Positions 9,204 to 19,265 are shown, counted from the first letter of the stretch. The stretch is 64,000 nt of DNA from Sphingobacteriia bacterium (GCA_011390575.1 JAABSE010000010.1:1-64000); one strand, 5' to 3'. Notes: a model not told the origin generated them from the letters alone. Numbers and translations are program-made.

Positions 9204-11927
9204 ATGGACGAAAATAACAATCATACACCTGAGGAAGAGAAAAACCAGGATACCCCGCAACCATCTGATCAGGAGAATCAGCATGGTGAATCAGTGGGAA
9301 CGGACAACGTAACCAAGATCTCGGGTATGTATCAGGACTGGTTTCTGGATTACGCATCGTACGTAATTCTGGAACGTGCCGTACCCGAAATCCGGGATGG
9401 ACTTAAACCCGTGCAGCGCCGGATAATGCATTCGATGAAAGATCTGGATGATGGCCGCTACAACAAGGTTGCCAACATCATTGGTCATACCATGAAATAC
9501 CATCCTCACGGGGATGCTGCCATTGGCGATGCACTGGTGCAACTGGGGCAAAAAGACATTCTTATTGATACCCAGGGTAACTGGGGAAATATTCTCACGG
9601 GCGACAGCTCGGCAGCCCCCAGGTACATTGAAGCCAGGTTGTCAAAGTTTGCCCTTGAGGTTGTTTTTTACCCCAAAATCACCAAATGGAAAAACTCCTA
9701 CGACGGGCGAAACAAAGAACCTATCAGCTTACCGGTTAAATTTCCCTTACTCCTGGCACAGGGTGTTGAAGGTATTGCAGTAGGTCTTGCGTCGAAAATT
9801 CTTCCCCACAACTTTAATGAACTGCTGGATGCATCCGTTGCTTACCTCAAAGGAGAAGAAGTGGAAATCCTGCCTGACTTCCCCTCAGGCGGACATGCAG
9901 ATTTTTCGCGTTACAACGATGGTTTGCGAGGTGGAAAAGTAAGAGTAAGAGCCAAAATATCTATCCAGGATAAAAAAACCCTGGTGATTACCGAAATACC
10001 TTTTGGTACAACGACTGTAAGCCTTATTGACAGTATTGTCAATGCCAATGAAAAGGGCAAGATTAAAATAAAAAAAATTGAAGACAATACCGCCCGCAAC
10101 GTTGAAATACTGGTACATCTGGGCCCCAATATTTCACCAGATCAGGCCATTGATGCACTGTATGCTTTTACCGACTGCGAAGTCAGTATTTCCCCCAACT
10201 GCTGCGTTATTGAGGGCAATAAGCCCCGTTTCCTGGGCGTAACAGAAATTCTTAAAATTTCTGCAGACCACACGGTAAACCTGTTAAAAAAAGAGCTGGA
10301 ACTTGAAAAGTCAGAATTACTGGAACAGCTTCTGTTTTCCAGCCTGGAGAAAATCTTCATTGAAAACAGGATCTACCACGATATTGAAGAGTGCGAAACC
10401 TGGGAGTCGGTTATCGAAACCATTGACAAAGGACTTGACCCCTTTAAAAAAGACTTTTACCGCGAAATTGACCGCGATGATATCCTCCGTTTGACCGAAA
10501 TCAAGATCAAAAGAATTTCAAAGTTTGACACTTTCAAGGCCGACGAAATAATGAAAGGTCTTGAAGAAAAACTAAAAGAGGTAAACAAGCATCTCAACAA
10601 CCTGGTTGATTATGCCATTGCGTGGTTTCTTAAGATCAAGGAAAAATACGGCAAAGGGCGCGAACGCAAAACAGAAATTCGTTCTTTCGAAAACATCGAA
10701 GCCACCCGTGTGGCAGTTGCAAACGTGAAACTTTATGTAAACCGTAAAGAAGGTTTTGCAGGAACCTCCATGAAAAAAGATGAATTTGTTTGCGATTGCT
10801 CAGACATAGACGATATTATTGTTTTTCGCAGCGACGGAACGGTTCTGGTGACCAAAGTTGACGATAAATCATTTGTGGGCAAAGACATCATCCACATTGC
10901 TGTGTTTGAGAAAAATGACGACCGCACCATTTACAATATGATTTACATGGATGGAGCCAACGGACCGGCATACATGAAGCGGTTTTACGTTAAAGGGGTA
11001 ACCCGCGACAAAGAATACGACCTGACCAAAGGGAAAAAAGGATCCAGGGTCTTGTATTTTACCGCCAACCCCAACGGTGAAGCAGAGAAAGTTGCCATTC
11101 ACCTGCGTTACAAACCCAAGTTGAAAAAACCCATCTTTGAACTTGATTTCAGCGAACTGGCAATCAAGGGAAGAGGTGCCGGCGGCAACTTGCTCACCCG
11201 TCATCAAATCAGAAAAATCGTACTCAAAGACCAGGGAGTATCTACCCTGAGTGCCCTCAAACTATGGTTCGACGAGAACGTTCTTCGACTCAATGTTGAT
11301 AAAAGAGGAAAATTCATTGGATCCTACAAAGGGGACGACAAAATCATTTCCCTTTTTCCTTCGGGCAATTATCGGACCATGGGATATGAACTCTCAGCTC
11401 ATTTCGAAGTCAATCCCATGCTGATTGAAAAGTTTAACCCCGATAGAATTATCACTGCCGTATACTATGATGGCGAAAGCGGACATTATTACATAAAGCG
11501 CTTCCAGCCCGAATTTACAGAGAAATTTGTAAATGTCATTTCAGAACATGAAAACAGCAGGTTAATTACCCTGTCGGTTGCCCGCTATCCTCAACTCCAG
11601 GTGAACCTTGTTCCTGGCGGAAAGAAGCAAAAAAACGAAGAAGAAATCAATGTTGACGAGTTTATTGGGGTAAAAGGAATTAAAGCCAAAGGGAAAAGAC
11701 TCTCCAGCTACGAAGTAGAGTCTGTAGAATGGCTTGAACCCTTAACTCCCGACCCAACTGATGATGCTCCAGCAGAAGAACCGGAAGAAGAAAACGGTGA
11801 GGCTGCAGGCGAGAATAATTCGCATGACACCAAACCTGGAGCACCTACAGGTGTTAATAAAGATGGAGATGATGACGATGACGACGATTTGCCCGGCAAA
11901 AAACAAATCACCCTGGACTTTGAGTAA
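9204..11927 (+). CDS. parC: DNA gyrase/topoisomerase IV subunit A (ParC-type)
   Basis: 907 aa; 'YASYVILERAVPEIRDGLKPVQRRIMHSM', 'AAPRYIEARLSKFALEV', C-terminal beta-pinwheel region and acidic tail GDDDDDDDLPGKKQITLDFE. Confidence 0.92.
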   Translation: MDENNNHTPEEEKNQDTPQPSDQENQHGESVGTDNVTKISGMYQDWFLDYASYVILERAVPEIRDGLKPVQRRIMHSMKDLDDGRYNKVANIIGHTMKYHPHGDAAIGDALVQLGQKDILIDTQGNWGNILTGDSSAAPRYIEARLSKFALEVVFYPKITKWKNSYDGRNKEPISLPVKFPLLLAQGVEGIAVGLASKILPHNFNELLDASVAYLKGEEVEILPDFPSGGHADFSRYNDGLRGGKVRVRAKISIQDKKTLVITEIPFGTTTVSLIDSIVNANEKGKIKIKKIEDNTARNVEILVHLGPNISPDQAIDALYAFTDCEVSISPNCCVIEGNKPRFLGVTEILKISADHTVNLLKKELELEKSELLEQLLFSSLEKIFIENRIYHDIEECETWESVIETIDKGLDPFKKDFYREIDRDDILRLTEIKIKRISKFDTFKADEIMKGLEEKLKEVNKHLNNLVDYAIAWFLKIKEKYGKGRERKTEIRSFENIEATRVAVANVKLYVNRKEGFAGTSMKKDEFVCDCSDIDDIIVFRSDGTVLVTKVDDKSFVGKDIIHIAVFEKNDDRTIYNMIYMDGANGPAYMKRFYVKGVTRDKEYDLTKGKKGSRVLYFTANPNGEAEKVAIHLRYKPKLKKPIFELDFSELAIKGRGAGGNLLTRHQIRKIVLKDQGVSTLSALKLWFDENVLRLNVDKRGKFIGSYKGDDKIISLFPSGNYRTMGYELSAHFEVNPMLIEKFNPDRIITAVYYDGESGHYYIKRFQPEFTEKFVNVISEHENSRLITLSVARYPQLQVNLVPGGKKQKNEEEINVDEFIGVKGIKAKGKRLSSYEVESVEWLEPLTPDPTDDAPAEEPEEENGEAAGENNSHDTKPGAPTGVNKDGDDDDDDDLPGKKQITLDFE

Positions 11928-11969
11928 TAATTATTATTTCAACTTCTAAAACAAAAACCTTATATAAAA

Positions 11970-13190
11970 ATGAAAGACAAAAAAGCACCAGACACCCAGG
12001 TTCTGGATATCAACCAGGATGTAAAATGGATTGGAATTCTTGACTACGACATTGTGACTTTCGACGTGGTAATGGAAACTGAGCATGGCACCACCTACAA
12101 CAGTTACTTTATCAACGCCGACAAAAAAGCCATTGTAGAAACCAGCAAGGTAAAATTCTGGGATACCTACCTGGCCAAAATCAGGCAGGTAACCGATCCG
12201 TCCGAAATTGAGTACATTATTCTTAATCACACAGAGCCCGATCACAGCGGCAACCTGGCCAACCTGCTGGAGCTTGCTCCCAACGCAAAAGTAGTAGCGA
12301 GCCGCATTGCTATCAATTACCTGAAAGATTTCCTGGGCAGAAGTTTTGAGCATATCGTTGTAAAAGACGGAGACACCCTCGACCTTGGCAACAAAACACT
12401 CCGTTTCATATCCGCTCCCAACCTCCACTGGCCCGATAGTATGTACACTTACATGGAGGAAGACAAATACCTTTTTACGTGCGATTCTTTCGGATGTCAC
12501 TATTGTAATCCTAAAATGTATGACGACCAGGTAGGAGATTTTGACGATGCGTTCAAATATTACTTTGATGTCATCCTGAAACCTTTTAGCAAGTTCATGC
12601 TCAAAGCCATTGATAAAATCCGCCCTCTGGAAATCAACGGTATTCTTACAGGCCATGGCCCTTTGTTGCTCACCCAGTGGAAAAAATGGGTAGATCTGTC
12701 AGAACAATACGCAAAGGAGGCATTACTTGAGCCCGAAAAGAAACATGTTTTCATCCCCTACGTTTCGGCCTATCACAATACCGGATTGCTGGCAGAGAAA
12801 ATTGCTGAGGGAATAAAGTCAACCGGCGATTATGAAGTGGAAGTAGCAGACATTGAAACCATGCCGCTGGGCGATATCGATGAGAGAGTGGCCAAAAGCA
12901 AAGGAATCATTGTGGGCTGCCCTACCATTAACCAGAATATTCTTTTGCCCGTCTACCGTATGTTTGCCGTTATCAGCCCCATCAGGGACAAAGGCAAGAT
13001 TGCCGGCTCATTCGGTTCTTATGGATGGAGTGGCGAAGCAGCAAAACTGATCAATTCCAACCTGGAAAACCTGAAGCTGGATGTTCAGGGCCCCGGGGTA
13101 TTCATCAAATTTACCCCCCACGACACAGAACTGGAAGAATGTTTCACTTATGGTCAGGAAATTGGGAAAAAACTGGCTGCAGTAGAATAG
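11970..13190 (+). CDS. FprA family A-type flavoprotein (flavodiiron protein)
   Basis: 406 aa; metallo-beta-lactamase-like iron ligands 'NHTEPDHSG', plus flavodoxin domain '[21 protein letters not shown]'. Confidence 0.92.
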   Translation: MKDKKAPDTQVLDINQDVKWIGILDYDIVTFDVVMETEHGTTYNSYFINADKKAIVETSKVKFWDTYLAKIRQVTDPSEIEYIILNHTEPDHSGNLANLLELAPNAKVVASRIAINYLKDFLGRSFEHIVVKDGDTLDLGNKTLRFISAPNLHWPDSMYTYMEEDKYLFTCDSFGCHYCNPKMYDDQVGDFDDAFKYYFDVILKPFSKFMLKAIDKIRPLEINGILTGHGPLLLTQWKKWVDLSEQYAKEALLEPEKKHVFIPYVSAYHNTGLLAEKIAEGIKSTGDYEVEVADIETMPLGDIDERVAKSKGIIVGCPTINQNILLPVYRMFAVISPIRDKGKIAGSFGSYGWSGEAAKLINSNLENLKLDVQGPGVFIKFTPHDTELEECFTYGQEIGKKLAAVE

Positions 13191-13215
13191 AACTTCTGAG
13201 TAATATAATGATGGG

Positions 13216-13248
13216 CCACCGGAGTAGATTACTACCGGTGGTTTTTTT
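13216..13248 (+). terminator. Rho-independent terminator after the fprA-like gene
   Basis: CCACCGG-AGTAGATTACTA-CCGGTGG followed by TTTTTTT. Confidence 0.8.
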
Positions 13249-13266
13249 TATTATTTCATCCGGATG

Positions 13267-13292
13267 CTTCCAGTTCCTTCGGAAGCTGGAAG
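13267..13292. repeat. REP-like hairpin CTTCCAGTTCC-TTC-GGAAGCTGGAAG
   Basis: Nearly perfect inverted repeat with a one-base bulge; first of three hairpins in this intergenic region. Confidence 0.6.
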
Positions 13293-13322
13293 ATCCTGCG
13301 TACTCACAAATTTCTGGGGGTT

Positions 13323-13353
13323 GTGAGGGTGTGGCTACAGTTCATGCCCTTAC
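13323..13353 (-). repeat. dispersed 31-nt hairpin repeat, copy C
   Basis: Reverse complement GTAAGGGCATGAACTGTAGCCACACCCTCAC differs at only 3 positions from copy B (37584-37614). Confidence 0.7.
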
Positions 13354-13403
13354 TAAAACGTTGATGGCGAAAGGTTATCGGATTGTCAGTTCAAAGGTGT
13401 ATG

Positions 13404-13426
13404 GAGCGGAATTGCAAATTCCGCTC
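13404..13426. repeat. REP-like hairpin GAGCGGAATT-GCA-AATTCCGCTC
   Basis: 10-bp perfect inverted repeat with 3-nt loop. Confidence 0.6.
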
Positions 13427-13605
13427 AGCAGGAAATAGCGACAGGGCTTGATCTGTTGCGCGAAAAGCAAACAAGTTGCATGCAGGCAAAATAAATTAGT
13501 TAAAACAACGTTTACATGAAGTTATAAACCCTTAAAGTTATGGTTGCAGAATAAACATTACATTTACCAACAGAGTTTAGCTGTTATTAAACCAAAGGAG
13601 CTGTT

Positions 13606-14478
13606 TTGAAAGACTACAAACTGAAGAACCTTCAAGCAAAAATCACCCGGATGCCAGCAGCCGGGATACTCATCCTTGCCGGATTTCTCCTGACGATTAG
13701 TTCCTGTATGCCGGGCAGACGTACTGCACGTTCTTTCATTGATAAAAAAGAACAGATTGCCATAATGATCACCCCTCCTGCCAACACTTTTCTTTATTAT
13801 TATCCTTACAATTACACTTTCGACGCGGACTCGCAAGCCGAAGGAGAAGACATTGACAGCAGCCATTTCCTCAAAGATATTGATGTGGAAAGAGCAGCAC
13901 AAATGTTTACCGATGCTTTGCTGGAAGGCTTGAAAAAATATGATATTAAGGTATTTTCGCAGGAACAATTCGACCAGTTCCTTGCCCATGAAGGCGACAG
14001 GTATATTTTTGCTATAGCCCAGACTGAGATGGTGGAATCAGACAGACAACATACCGACAAGGCCCTCATTGACACCATCCTGTACAGGCAGGATTTCATA
14101 CTTCGTACCGTTGAGCGAAATACCTGGTTTGAATTTTCACAGGTTGACAAGCAGGATGAAGATGCCGGAATGAAAGTATTGTACAGCACATTTTTTACTG
14201 CTGACCATGTAGACGGACGATTTCGCTATCGTGGGCTTACAGGAGATGTCTTTTATGAATACAGCTCTCACCTCATCAGTCTTGAAGACATTTACAGCCT
14301 CAATCACTTTGCCGGATCAAAAAATGCAAGGTATATCTTTGATTTTTTGCTTAACCGGTATGTAGAACAAAACGCACAACCATTTTTATCACAACCCGTA
14401 AATATGAGATACCTCCAGAGTCAGGATAAATTGACAAGAAGTCGCGATGATCAACAGTTTATCATAATGCAACCCTGA
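13606..14478 (+). CDS. hypothetical lipoprotein
   Basis: Lipobox-like 'ILAGFLLTISSC'. The listed start is TTG; an in-frame ATG at 13651 is an alternative start. Confidence 0.7.
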   Translation: MKDYKLKNLQAKITRMPAAGILILAGFLLTISSCMPGRRTARSFIDKKEQIAIMITPPANTFLYYYPYNYTFDADSQAEGEDIDSSHFLKDIDVERAAQMFTDALLEGLKKYDIKVFSQEQFDQFLAHEGDRYIFAIAQTEMVESDRQHTDKALIDTILYRQDFILRTVERNTWFEFSQVDKQDEDAGMKVLYSTFFTADHVDGRFRYRGLTGDVFYEYSSHLISLEDIYSLNHFAGSKNARYIFDFLLNRYVEQNAQPFLSQPVNMRYLQSQDKLTRSRDDQQFIIMQP

Positions 14479-14574
14479 ATCGACCGGTCACCCGAACCTT
14501 GGTTTCCCGGACATGCCGTTTAAGAATAACAGAAGAATATCCTGATTTTCGGCCTGTCAAATCAACAGGATGAA

Positions 14575-16095
14575 TCATTGATCTTCATCATCCTCATCCT
14601 CCTCAATCTCATAGTACTGGTAAGCTCCCATATCCACTCTCTCAACTCTGCTGTTTCCCAAAATGTCAGTGGGAATATCCAACGCAATGGATGGATCGCC
14701 GGCTCCTATAGCAGGACTTTCCTCCTGTAGCCTGAGGTCATTCTCAGAAGGGCTTTCAAAAAGGGGGTTTTGATTAAAAAGACTGTTTTCAAAAAAAGAA
14801 CCCAGTTGCTGTTGGTGCGAAGTACGCACGATGCTATGGTCGAACAGGAAGTTGGCATGGGAATTATCCGGGTAGATGTCAAGTAAAATTTCCTCCTGCA
14901 AACTGCCGTATATAATGGAGTTGCCGAAATATGCATTTTCAATATCCCTTACATAGACTGTACCTAAGGTATCCACAAAATAGTTATTAAAAACAATGGA
15001 AGGAGTTTGTCTTATGGCACCCTGCCAGCTGTAATAATTGCCAACAGTGATATGCCGGAAGTCGTATTTTCCTCCGTACTGAATCTTAATGGCATGTACT
15101 CCGCAATCCGCCACCACCAGGTTATTGGCCTCCACCCATGCACCATTGAGTTCAAGCCCTGTCTGGTCCATTCCTGAAATCAGGGTATTTCGCAGGCGCA
15201 GTGTGGGTTCGTTTAAACTGCCAATAGAGTCCATGATTATGCCGTAGGTACCGTTTTTTATTACTGCATGATTGATATCATGATCCCGCGAGGTGGCCGA
15301 AAGCCAGATATACCCCCATTGGCCGGGGATATTGCTGTATCCGGGTTCAAGACGATCACCCTGAATGGTTACCGGATATTCCAGTGTACCGTTGACCCTG
15401 AAAGAGGCTCCGGAGGTAAATATCATGGCCGATCGGTGGTGCAGATGCACATTGGTCCCCTCCTCAATGGTAAGGGTTACATCGGGTGCCACAAACAATA
15501 TCCCGTAAATAACATAAGGCTTGGATCCTGACCACACTGTGTTTTCTTCCATCACATAATAATCAATATCATTGATGGAATCGTAAAAATTGGGACGGAT
15601 AAAGTGCGCATCCTGTCCCCATGCTACCAGCTTTACATCCTGAACATTGTTGTTCATTTCAAAAACTACACTGTCGGTGATGATAAGCGGTAAGTCCTGT
15701 CCGGCAGGATCTACCGTTACTTCCACGAAAACAAACAAACTATCGCGGGGTCCGATTTCCAGGTCTGTAAGGCGCTTTCCTGAACGGCCATCGGCGTTGA
15801 TACGGAAATAGGATTGCGACCCACCGGCAAGCTCAAGGTTTGAAATCAGTATCCTCGAATTATGACGGTTGTAAACTTTAAAAAACCGGGTGGACGAACC
15901 TACCGTGGTAAAAACGGTATCAAACAGCAACGAGTCAGTGCTGAATTCAAGTTTGAGCGATGGAGAAGTGTCAATATCATCCTGACGGCACGACTGCATC
16001 TGCAGAATAAAAAAGAAACCCGTAATTACCAGGCCCCAGAAAGCCAGTCTCTTAAAAAACATATAAAGGATATTTACAAAACGATTTTCTTTCAT
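14575..16095 (-). CDS. right-handed beta-helix/choice-of-anchor Q-like lipoprotein
   Basis: 506 aa; 'FILQMQSC' lipobox; beta-helix-like repeats; C-term 'DPSIALDIPTDILGNSRVERVDMGAYQYYE', typical of anchor Q domains. Confidence 0.75.
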   Translation of the reverse strand: MKENRFVNILYMFFKRLAFWGLVITGFFFILQMQSCRQDDIDTSPSLKLEFSTDSLLFDTVFTTVGSSTRFFKVYNRHNSRILISNLELAGGSQSYFRINADGRSGKRLTDLEIGPRDSLFVFVEVTVDPAGQDLPLIITDSVVFEMNNNVQDVKLVAWGQDAHFIRPNFYDSINDIDYYVMEENTVWSGSKPYVIYGILFVAPDVTLTIEEGTNVHLHHRSAMIFTSGASFRVNGTLEYPVTIQGDRLEPGYSNIPGQWGYIWLSATSRDHDINHAVIKNGTYGIIMDSIGSLNEPTLRLRNTLISGMDQTGLELNGAWVEANNLVVADCGVHAIKIQYGGKYDFRHITVGNYYSWQGAIRQTPSIVFNNYFVDTLGTVYVRDIENAYFGNSIIYGSLQEEILLDIYPDNSHANFLFDHSIVRTSHQQQLGSFFENSLFNQNPLFESPSENDLRLQEESPAIGAGDPSIALDIPTDILGNSRVERVDMGAYQYYEIEEDEDDEDQ

Positions 16096-16188
16096 TATAA
16101 CTTACCAGATCCAACATTATTGCCTGCAAAGATAACAATAGTGTTCCCTTACTGAATTGCTGCCCTGCAAAAAAAAACAAGAATTTAT

Positions 16189-16217
16189 TTGTAGCACGTA
16201 AAATTAGCTTAATTTTG
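16189..16217 (+). promoter_or_regulatory. putative Bacteroidota promoter (TTG-N18-TAATTTTG)
   Basis: TTG at 16189-16191 and TAATTTTG at 16210-16217, upstream of the TPR gene. Confidence 0.4.
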
Positions 16218-16383
16218 CAGGCTGTAAACAGCTGTAAAAGGTTGCATTAATCACAGCACACTATATTTCAATGACATAATTAATGCAGAAATATTTTTTT
16301 TTGCATCTGACTCAAAATAATACTAACCGGTAATTAACCTTATATTAAAAACCGCATTCAACAAACAATTCAATTATAATCAA

Positions 16384-17076
16384 ATGAAGAAAGACAAAAC
16401 AAAAGATCAAAGCGAAAAGAACATTGTTGCAGTAGAAGAAGCACTTAGCAAAAGTGAACAGTTTATCGAGCGCAACCAGAATTTGCTCATTGGTGTAGTA
16501 GTAGCCATTGTGCTGATTATTGCCGGTTATATTGGTTATACAAGATTTATCCTTGAGCCGAGAGAACAGCAGGCACAGTCCGAAATATTTATGGCTGAAA
16601 CGTATTTTGAGCAGGATAGTCTGCGGCTTGCCCTTGAAGGTGACGGTGCCAACCTGGGTTTTCTGGATATCATTTCCGACTTTGGCATGACCAAAACGGC
16701 CAACCTGGCAAGATATTACGCAGGGGTATCATTTCTTAACCTGGGAGAATACGAAAATGCCATAGAGCATTTAAGCAAGTTCAAAAAAAGAGATCAACTC
16801 CTGGGCGCTATGGCATATGGTGCTATGGGTGATGCTTATCTGCAACTGGACGACAGAAGTGAAGCAGTGAAACAATACCGAAGAGCTGCCAACCACCAGC
16901 CCAACCCATTAACCTCTCCTGCTTTTCTCATGAAAATGGGAATGGTGTACGAGATGGAAGGCGACCATGAGTCTGCACTGGAAGCGTACCAAACCATAAA
17001 GAACGATTTTCCGGCAACCAACGAAGGTCGTAACATAGAAAAATATATTGCCCGGGTAAAAATGGCCCAAAACTAA
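16384..17076 (+). CDS. tetratricopeptide repeat membrane protein
   Basis: N-terminal cytosolic segment, one TM, TPR-like repeats; directly upstream of ribH. Confidence 0.8.
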   Translation: MKKDKTKDQSEKNIVAVEEALSKSEQFIERNQNLLIGVVVAIVLIIAGYIGYTRFILEPREQQAQSEIFMAETYFEQDSLRLALEGDGANLGFLDIISDFGMTKTANLARYYAGVSFLNLGEYENAIEHLSKFKKRDQLLGAMAYGAMGDAYLQLDDRSEAVKQYRRAANHQPNPLTSPAFLMKMGMVYEMEGDHESALEAYQTIKNDFPATNEGRNIEKYIARVKMAQN

Positions 17077-17090
17077 ACATCCTTTATCTC

Positions 17091-17714
17091 ATGGCTGAAA
17101 AGAAAAAAAATCTCTCTGAATACGATGTTACCTCGGTTCCCGATGCCACTGCAATGAGTTTTCTTATCCTGGTATCGGAATGGAATCATGAGATAACATT
17201 CGCTTTACGGGATGGTGCCGTCCAGACACTCAAAAAACATGGTGCTCTGGATGATAATATTACCATCAAATATGTACCGGGAAGTTTTGAATTGCCCACA
17301 GCAGCCAAAATTGCAGCCAAAAACATTATTGTTGATGCTATTATCTGTCTTGGATGCGTTATCCAGGGAGAAACCAGGCACTTTGAATTTATCAACAGTG
17401 CCGTGGCCCATGGCATCACCAATGTAAGTATCGACATGGAACTCCCCGTTATTTTCGGGGTACTCACACCCGATACCATGGAGCAAGCCAAAGACAGGGC
17501 TGGCGGAAAGCATGGAAACAAAGGGGATGAAGCAGCCATTTCGGCCATCAAAATGGTTGATTTGAATGACGATCTGTGCGCCGAAAATGACCTGTGGTGG
17601 GCTGATATGGATGAAGATTTTTATGACGATGATGATGACGAGTTTTATGATGACGATGATGATGATCTTCCCTTTGATGACGATCGTAATGATGATTACC
17701 CTAAATTGAACTGA
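17091..17714 (+). CDS. ribH: 6,7-dimethyl-8-ribityllumazine synthase with Asp-rich C-terminal extension
   Basis: 'SEWNHEITFALRDGAVQTLKKHG', 'VPGSFELPTAAKIAA', 'CLGCVIQGETRHFEFI', 'VIFGVLTPDTMEQAKDRAGGKHGNKGDEAA'; 207 aa ending DEDFYDDDDDEFYDDDDDDLPFDDDRNDDYPKLN. Confidence 0.93.
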   Translation: MAEKKKNLSEYDVTSVPDATAMSFLILVSEWNHEITFALRDGAVQTLKKHGALDDNITIKYVPGSFELPTAAKIAAKNIIVDAIICLGCVIQGETRHFEFINSAVAHGITNVSIDMELPVIFGVLTPDTMEQAKDRAGGKHGNKGDEAAISAIKMVDLNDDLCAENDLWWADMDEDFYDDDDDEFYDDDDDDLPFDDDRNDDYPKLN

Positions 17715-17730
17715 TAAAACCATCATAAAT

Positions 17731-17793
17731 CAGGGTTTAAGAAAATGCAATCCGGGACTTTGTCTCTGCATCATCTTAAACCCTGTTTTTTTT
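17731..17793 (+). terminator. long stem-loop terminator after ribH
   Basis: CAGGGTTTAAG (17731-17741) / CTTAAACCCTG (17775-17785), inner ATGCA/TGCAT pairing, then an 8-T run. Confidence 0.75.
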
Positions 17794-17807
17794 CATACCT
17801 TTTGAAA

Positions 17808-18779
17808 ATGGATAAAAAAGATTTGCGTATTGTATTCATGGGTACCCCGGAAATTGCCGTTGCCTCCCTGGATGCAATCATCAGCAAGGGATTTAATGTG
17901 GCAGGAGTAATTACAGCTCCCGACAAACCCGCCGGCAGAGGCAGGAAGATACAATATAGCCCGGTGAAAGAATACGCCCTGGAAAAGGGGCTTTTGCTCA
18001 TGCAGCCCGAAAGCCTGAAAAATCCCGATTTCCTGCAGCAGCTTAAAAACATTAATCCCCATGTGCAGGTGGTGGTAGCTTTTCGTATGTTGCCTGAAAG
18101 CGTATGGAGCCTCCCCCCCATGGGCACCTTTAATATGCATGCATCTCTCCTGCCCCGGTATCGGGGTGCAGCTCCCATCAACCACGCTGTTATCAATGGA
18201 GAAACAGAAACCGGGGTCACTACCTTTTTTCTGGACAAAGAAATTGATACCGGTAAAATTATTGCTTTCAAAAAAACAAACATTGCTCCCGACGATACGG
18301 CCGGCACACTCCATGACAAACTTAAGTTTCTGGGTGCTGATCTTGTTACCGAAACTCTTGAACAGATTTTACACGGGAAGGTTGAGACGATTGATCAGGC
18401 GCAACTGGTCCAAAACCCTGCAGAATTGAAGAAAGCTCCCAAAATCTTCAAGGAAGACTGCAGAATCCGCTGGGATGAAAATGCCGCCAATATCTGTAAT
18501 CTGATCCGCGGGTTGAATCCGGTGCCGGGTGCTTTTACCGAACTCGATACAGGAGAAGAAAGTAAGTTTATGATGAAGATATTTGAAGCCGCACCCATAA
18601 GGGAAAAGCATGGTATGGATACAGGAAAACTCATTACAGACAACAAAACATATATCAAAATAAGTTGTAAAGATGGGTTTGTGGATGTTTTTACCATGCA
18701 GGCAGCAGGCAAAAAGAGGATGAAAACACAGGATTTCCTGCGTGGATACAGCTTTTCGGCACTTCCTGAATCACATTAA
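17808..18779 (+). CDS. fmt: methionyl-tRNA formyltransferase
   Basis: 'MDKKDLRIVFMGTPEIAVASLDAI', 'LLPRYRGAAPINHAVINGETETGVTTFFLDKEIDTG'. ATG at 17808 preferred over the track start 17745, which lies inside the ribH terminator. Confidence 0.92.
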   Translation: MDKKDLRIVFMGTPEIAVASLDAIISKGFNVAGVITAPDKPAGRGRKIQYSPVKEYALEKGLLLMQPESLKNPDFLQQLKNINPHVQVVVAFRMLPESVWSLPPMGTFNMHASLLPRYRGAAPINHAVINGETETGVTTFFLDKEIDTGKIIAFKKTNIAPDDTAGTLHDKLKFLGADLVTETLEQILHGKVETIDQAQLVQNPAELKKAPKIFKEDCRIRWDENAANICNLIRGLNPVPGAFTELDTGEESKFMMKIFEAAPIREKHGMDTGKLITDNKTYIKISCKDGFVDVFTMQAAGKKRMKTQDFLRGYSFSALPESH

Positions 18780-18888
18780 AGAAGAATCAATAGCTTCCAA
18801 AACACCAATAAAATCAGGTATTCTGGCCATAGTTATTAACAAAAGGGCTGTTTTTATCAACAAAATCAGTAGTTTTCGTATAAATAGC

Positions 18889-18918
18889 TTGCTTTTTTTT
18901 AGAAATAACCTATATTTG
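18889..18918 (+). promoter_or_regulatory. putative Bacteroidota promoter of the HU gene (TTG-N19-TATATTTG)
   Basis: TTG 18889-18891 and TATATTTG 18911-18918; matches the TTG/TAnnTTTG consensus. Confidence 0.6.
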
Positions 18919-18975
18919 CAAAGGTTAAAGGACATTTTTAATTCATAAAAGCTAAACTAACTAAAAACGAAAAAA

Positions 18976-19248
18976 ATGAACAAAGCAGAATTAATTGATG
19001 CTATGGCATCTCACTCAGGCCTTACAAAAGCTGATGCAAAAAAAGCTCTTGACTCATTTATTGGTGCAACTACAGAAGCTCTGAAAAGCGGCGACCGTGT
19101 AGCGCTTGTTGGATTTGGTTCTTTCTCGGTTTCTATGAGAGAAGAGCGCAAAGGAAGAAATCCTCAAACAGGTAAGGAAATTACAATTCCCGCCAAGAAA
19201 GTTGTAAAATTCAAAGCCGGTGCTGAACTTTCTGACGTAGTGAAATAA
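18976..19248 (+). CDS. HU family DNA-binding protein
   Basis: 'MNKAELIDAMASHSGLTKADAKKALDSFI...GFGSFSV..REERKGRNPQTGKEITIPAKKVVKFKAGAEL'. Confidence 0.97.
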   Translation: MNKAELIDAMASHSGLTKADAKKALDSFIGATTEALKSGDRVALVGFGSFSVSMREERKGRNPQTGKEITIPAKKVVKFKAGAELSDVVK

Positions 19249-19265
19249 GCAGCATCAAACAAGAT

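Noticed and set aside
13025-13438. 137-aa plus-strand ORF overlapping the FprA gene end
   Set aside because: Out of frame with FprA, and its C-terminal half is a translation of the terminator and hairpin repeats.
17205-17726. 173-aa minus-strand ORF over ribH
   Set aside because: Ile/Val-rich N-terminus is the antisense of the GAT/GAC acidic tail; artefact.
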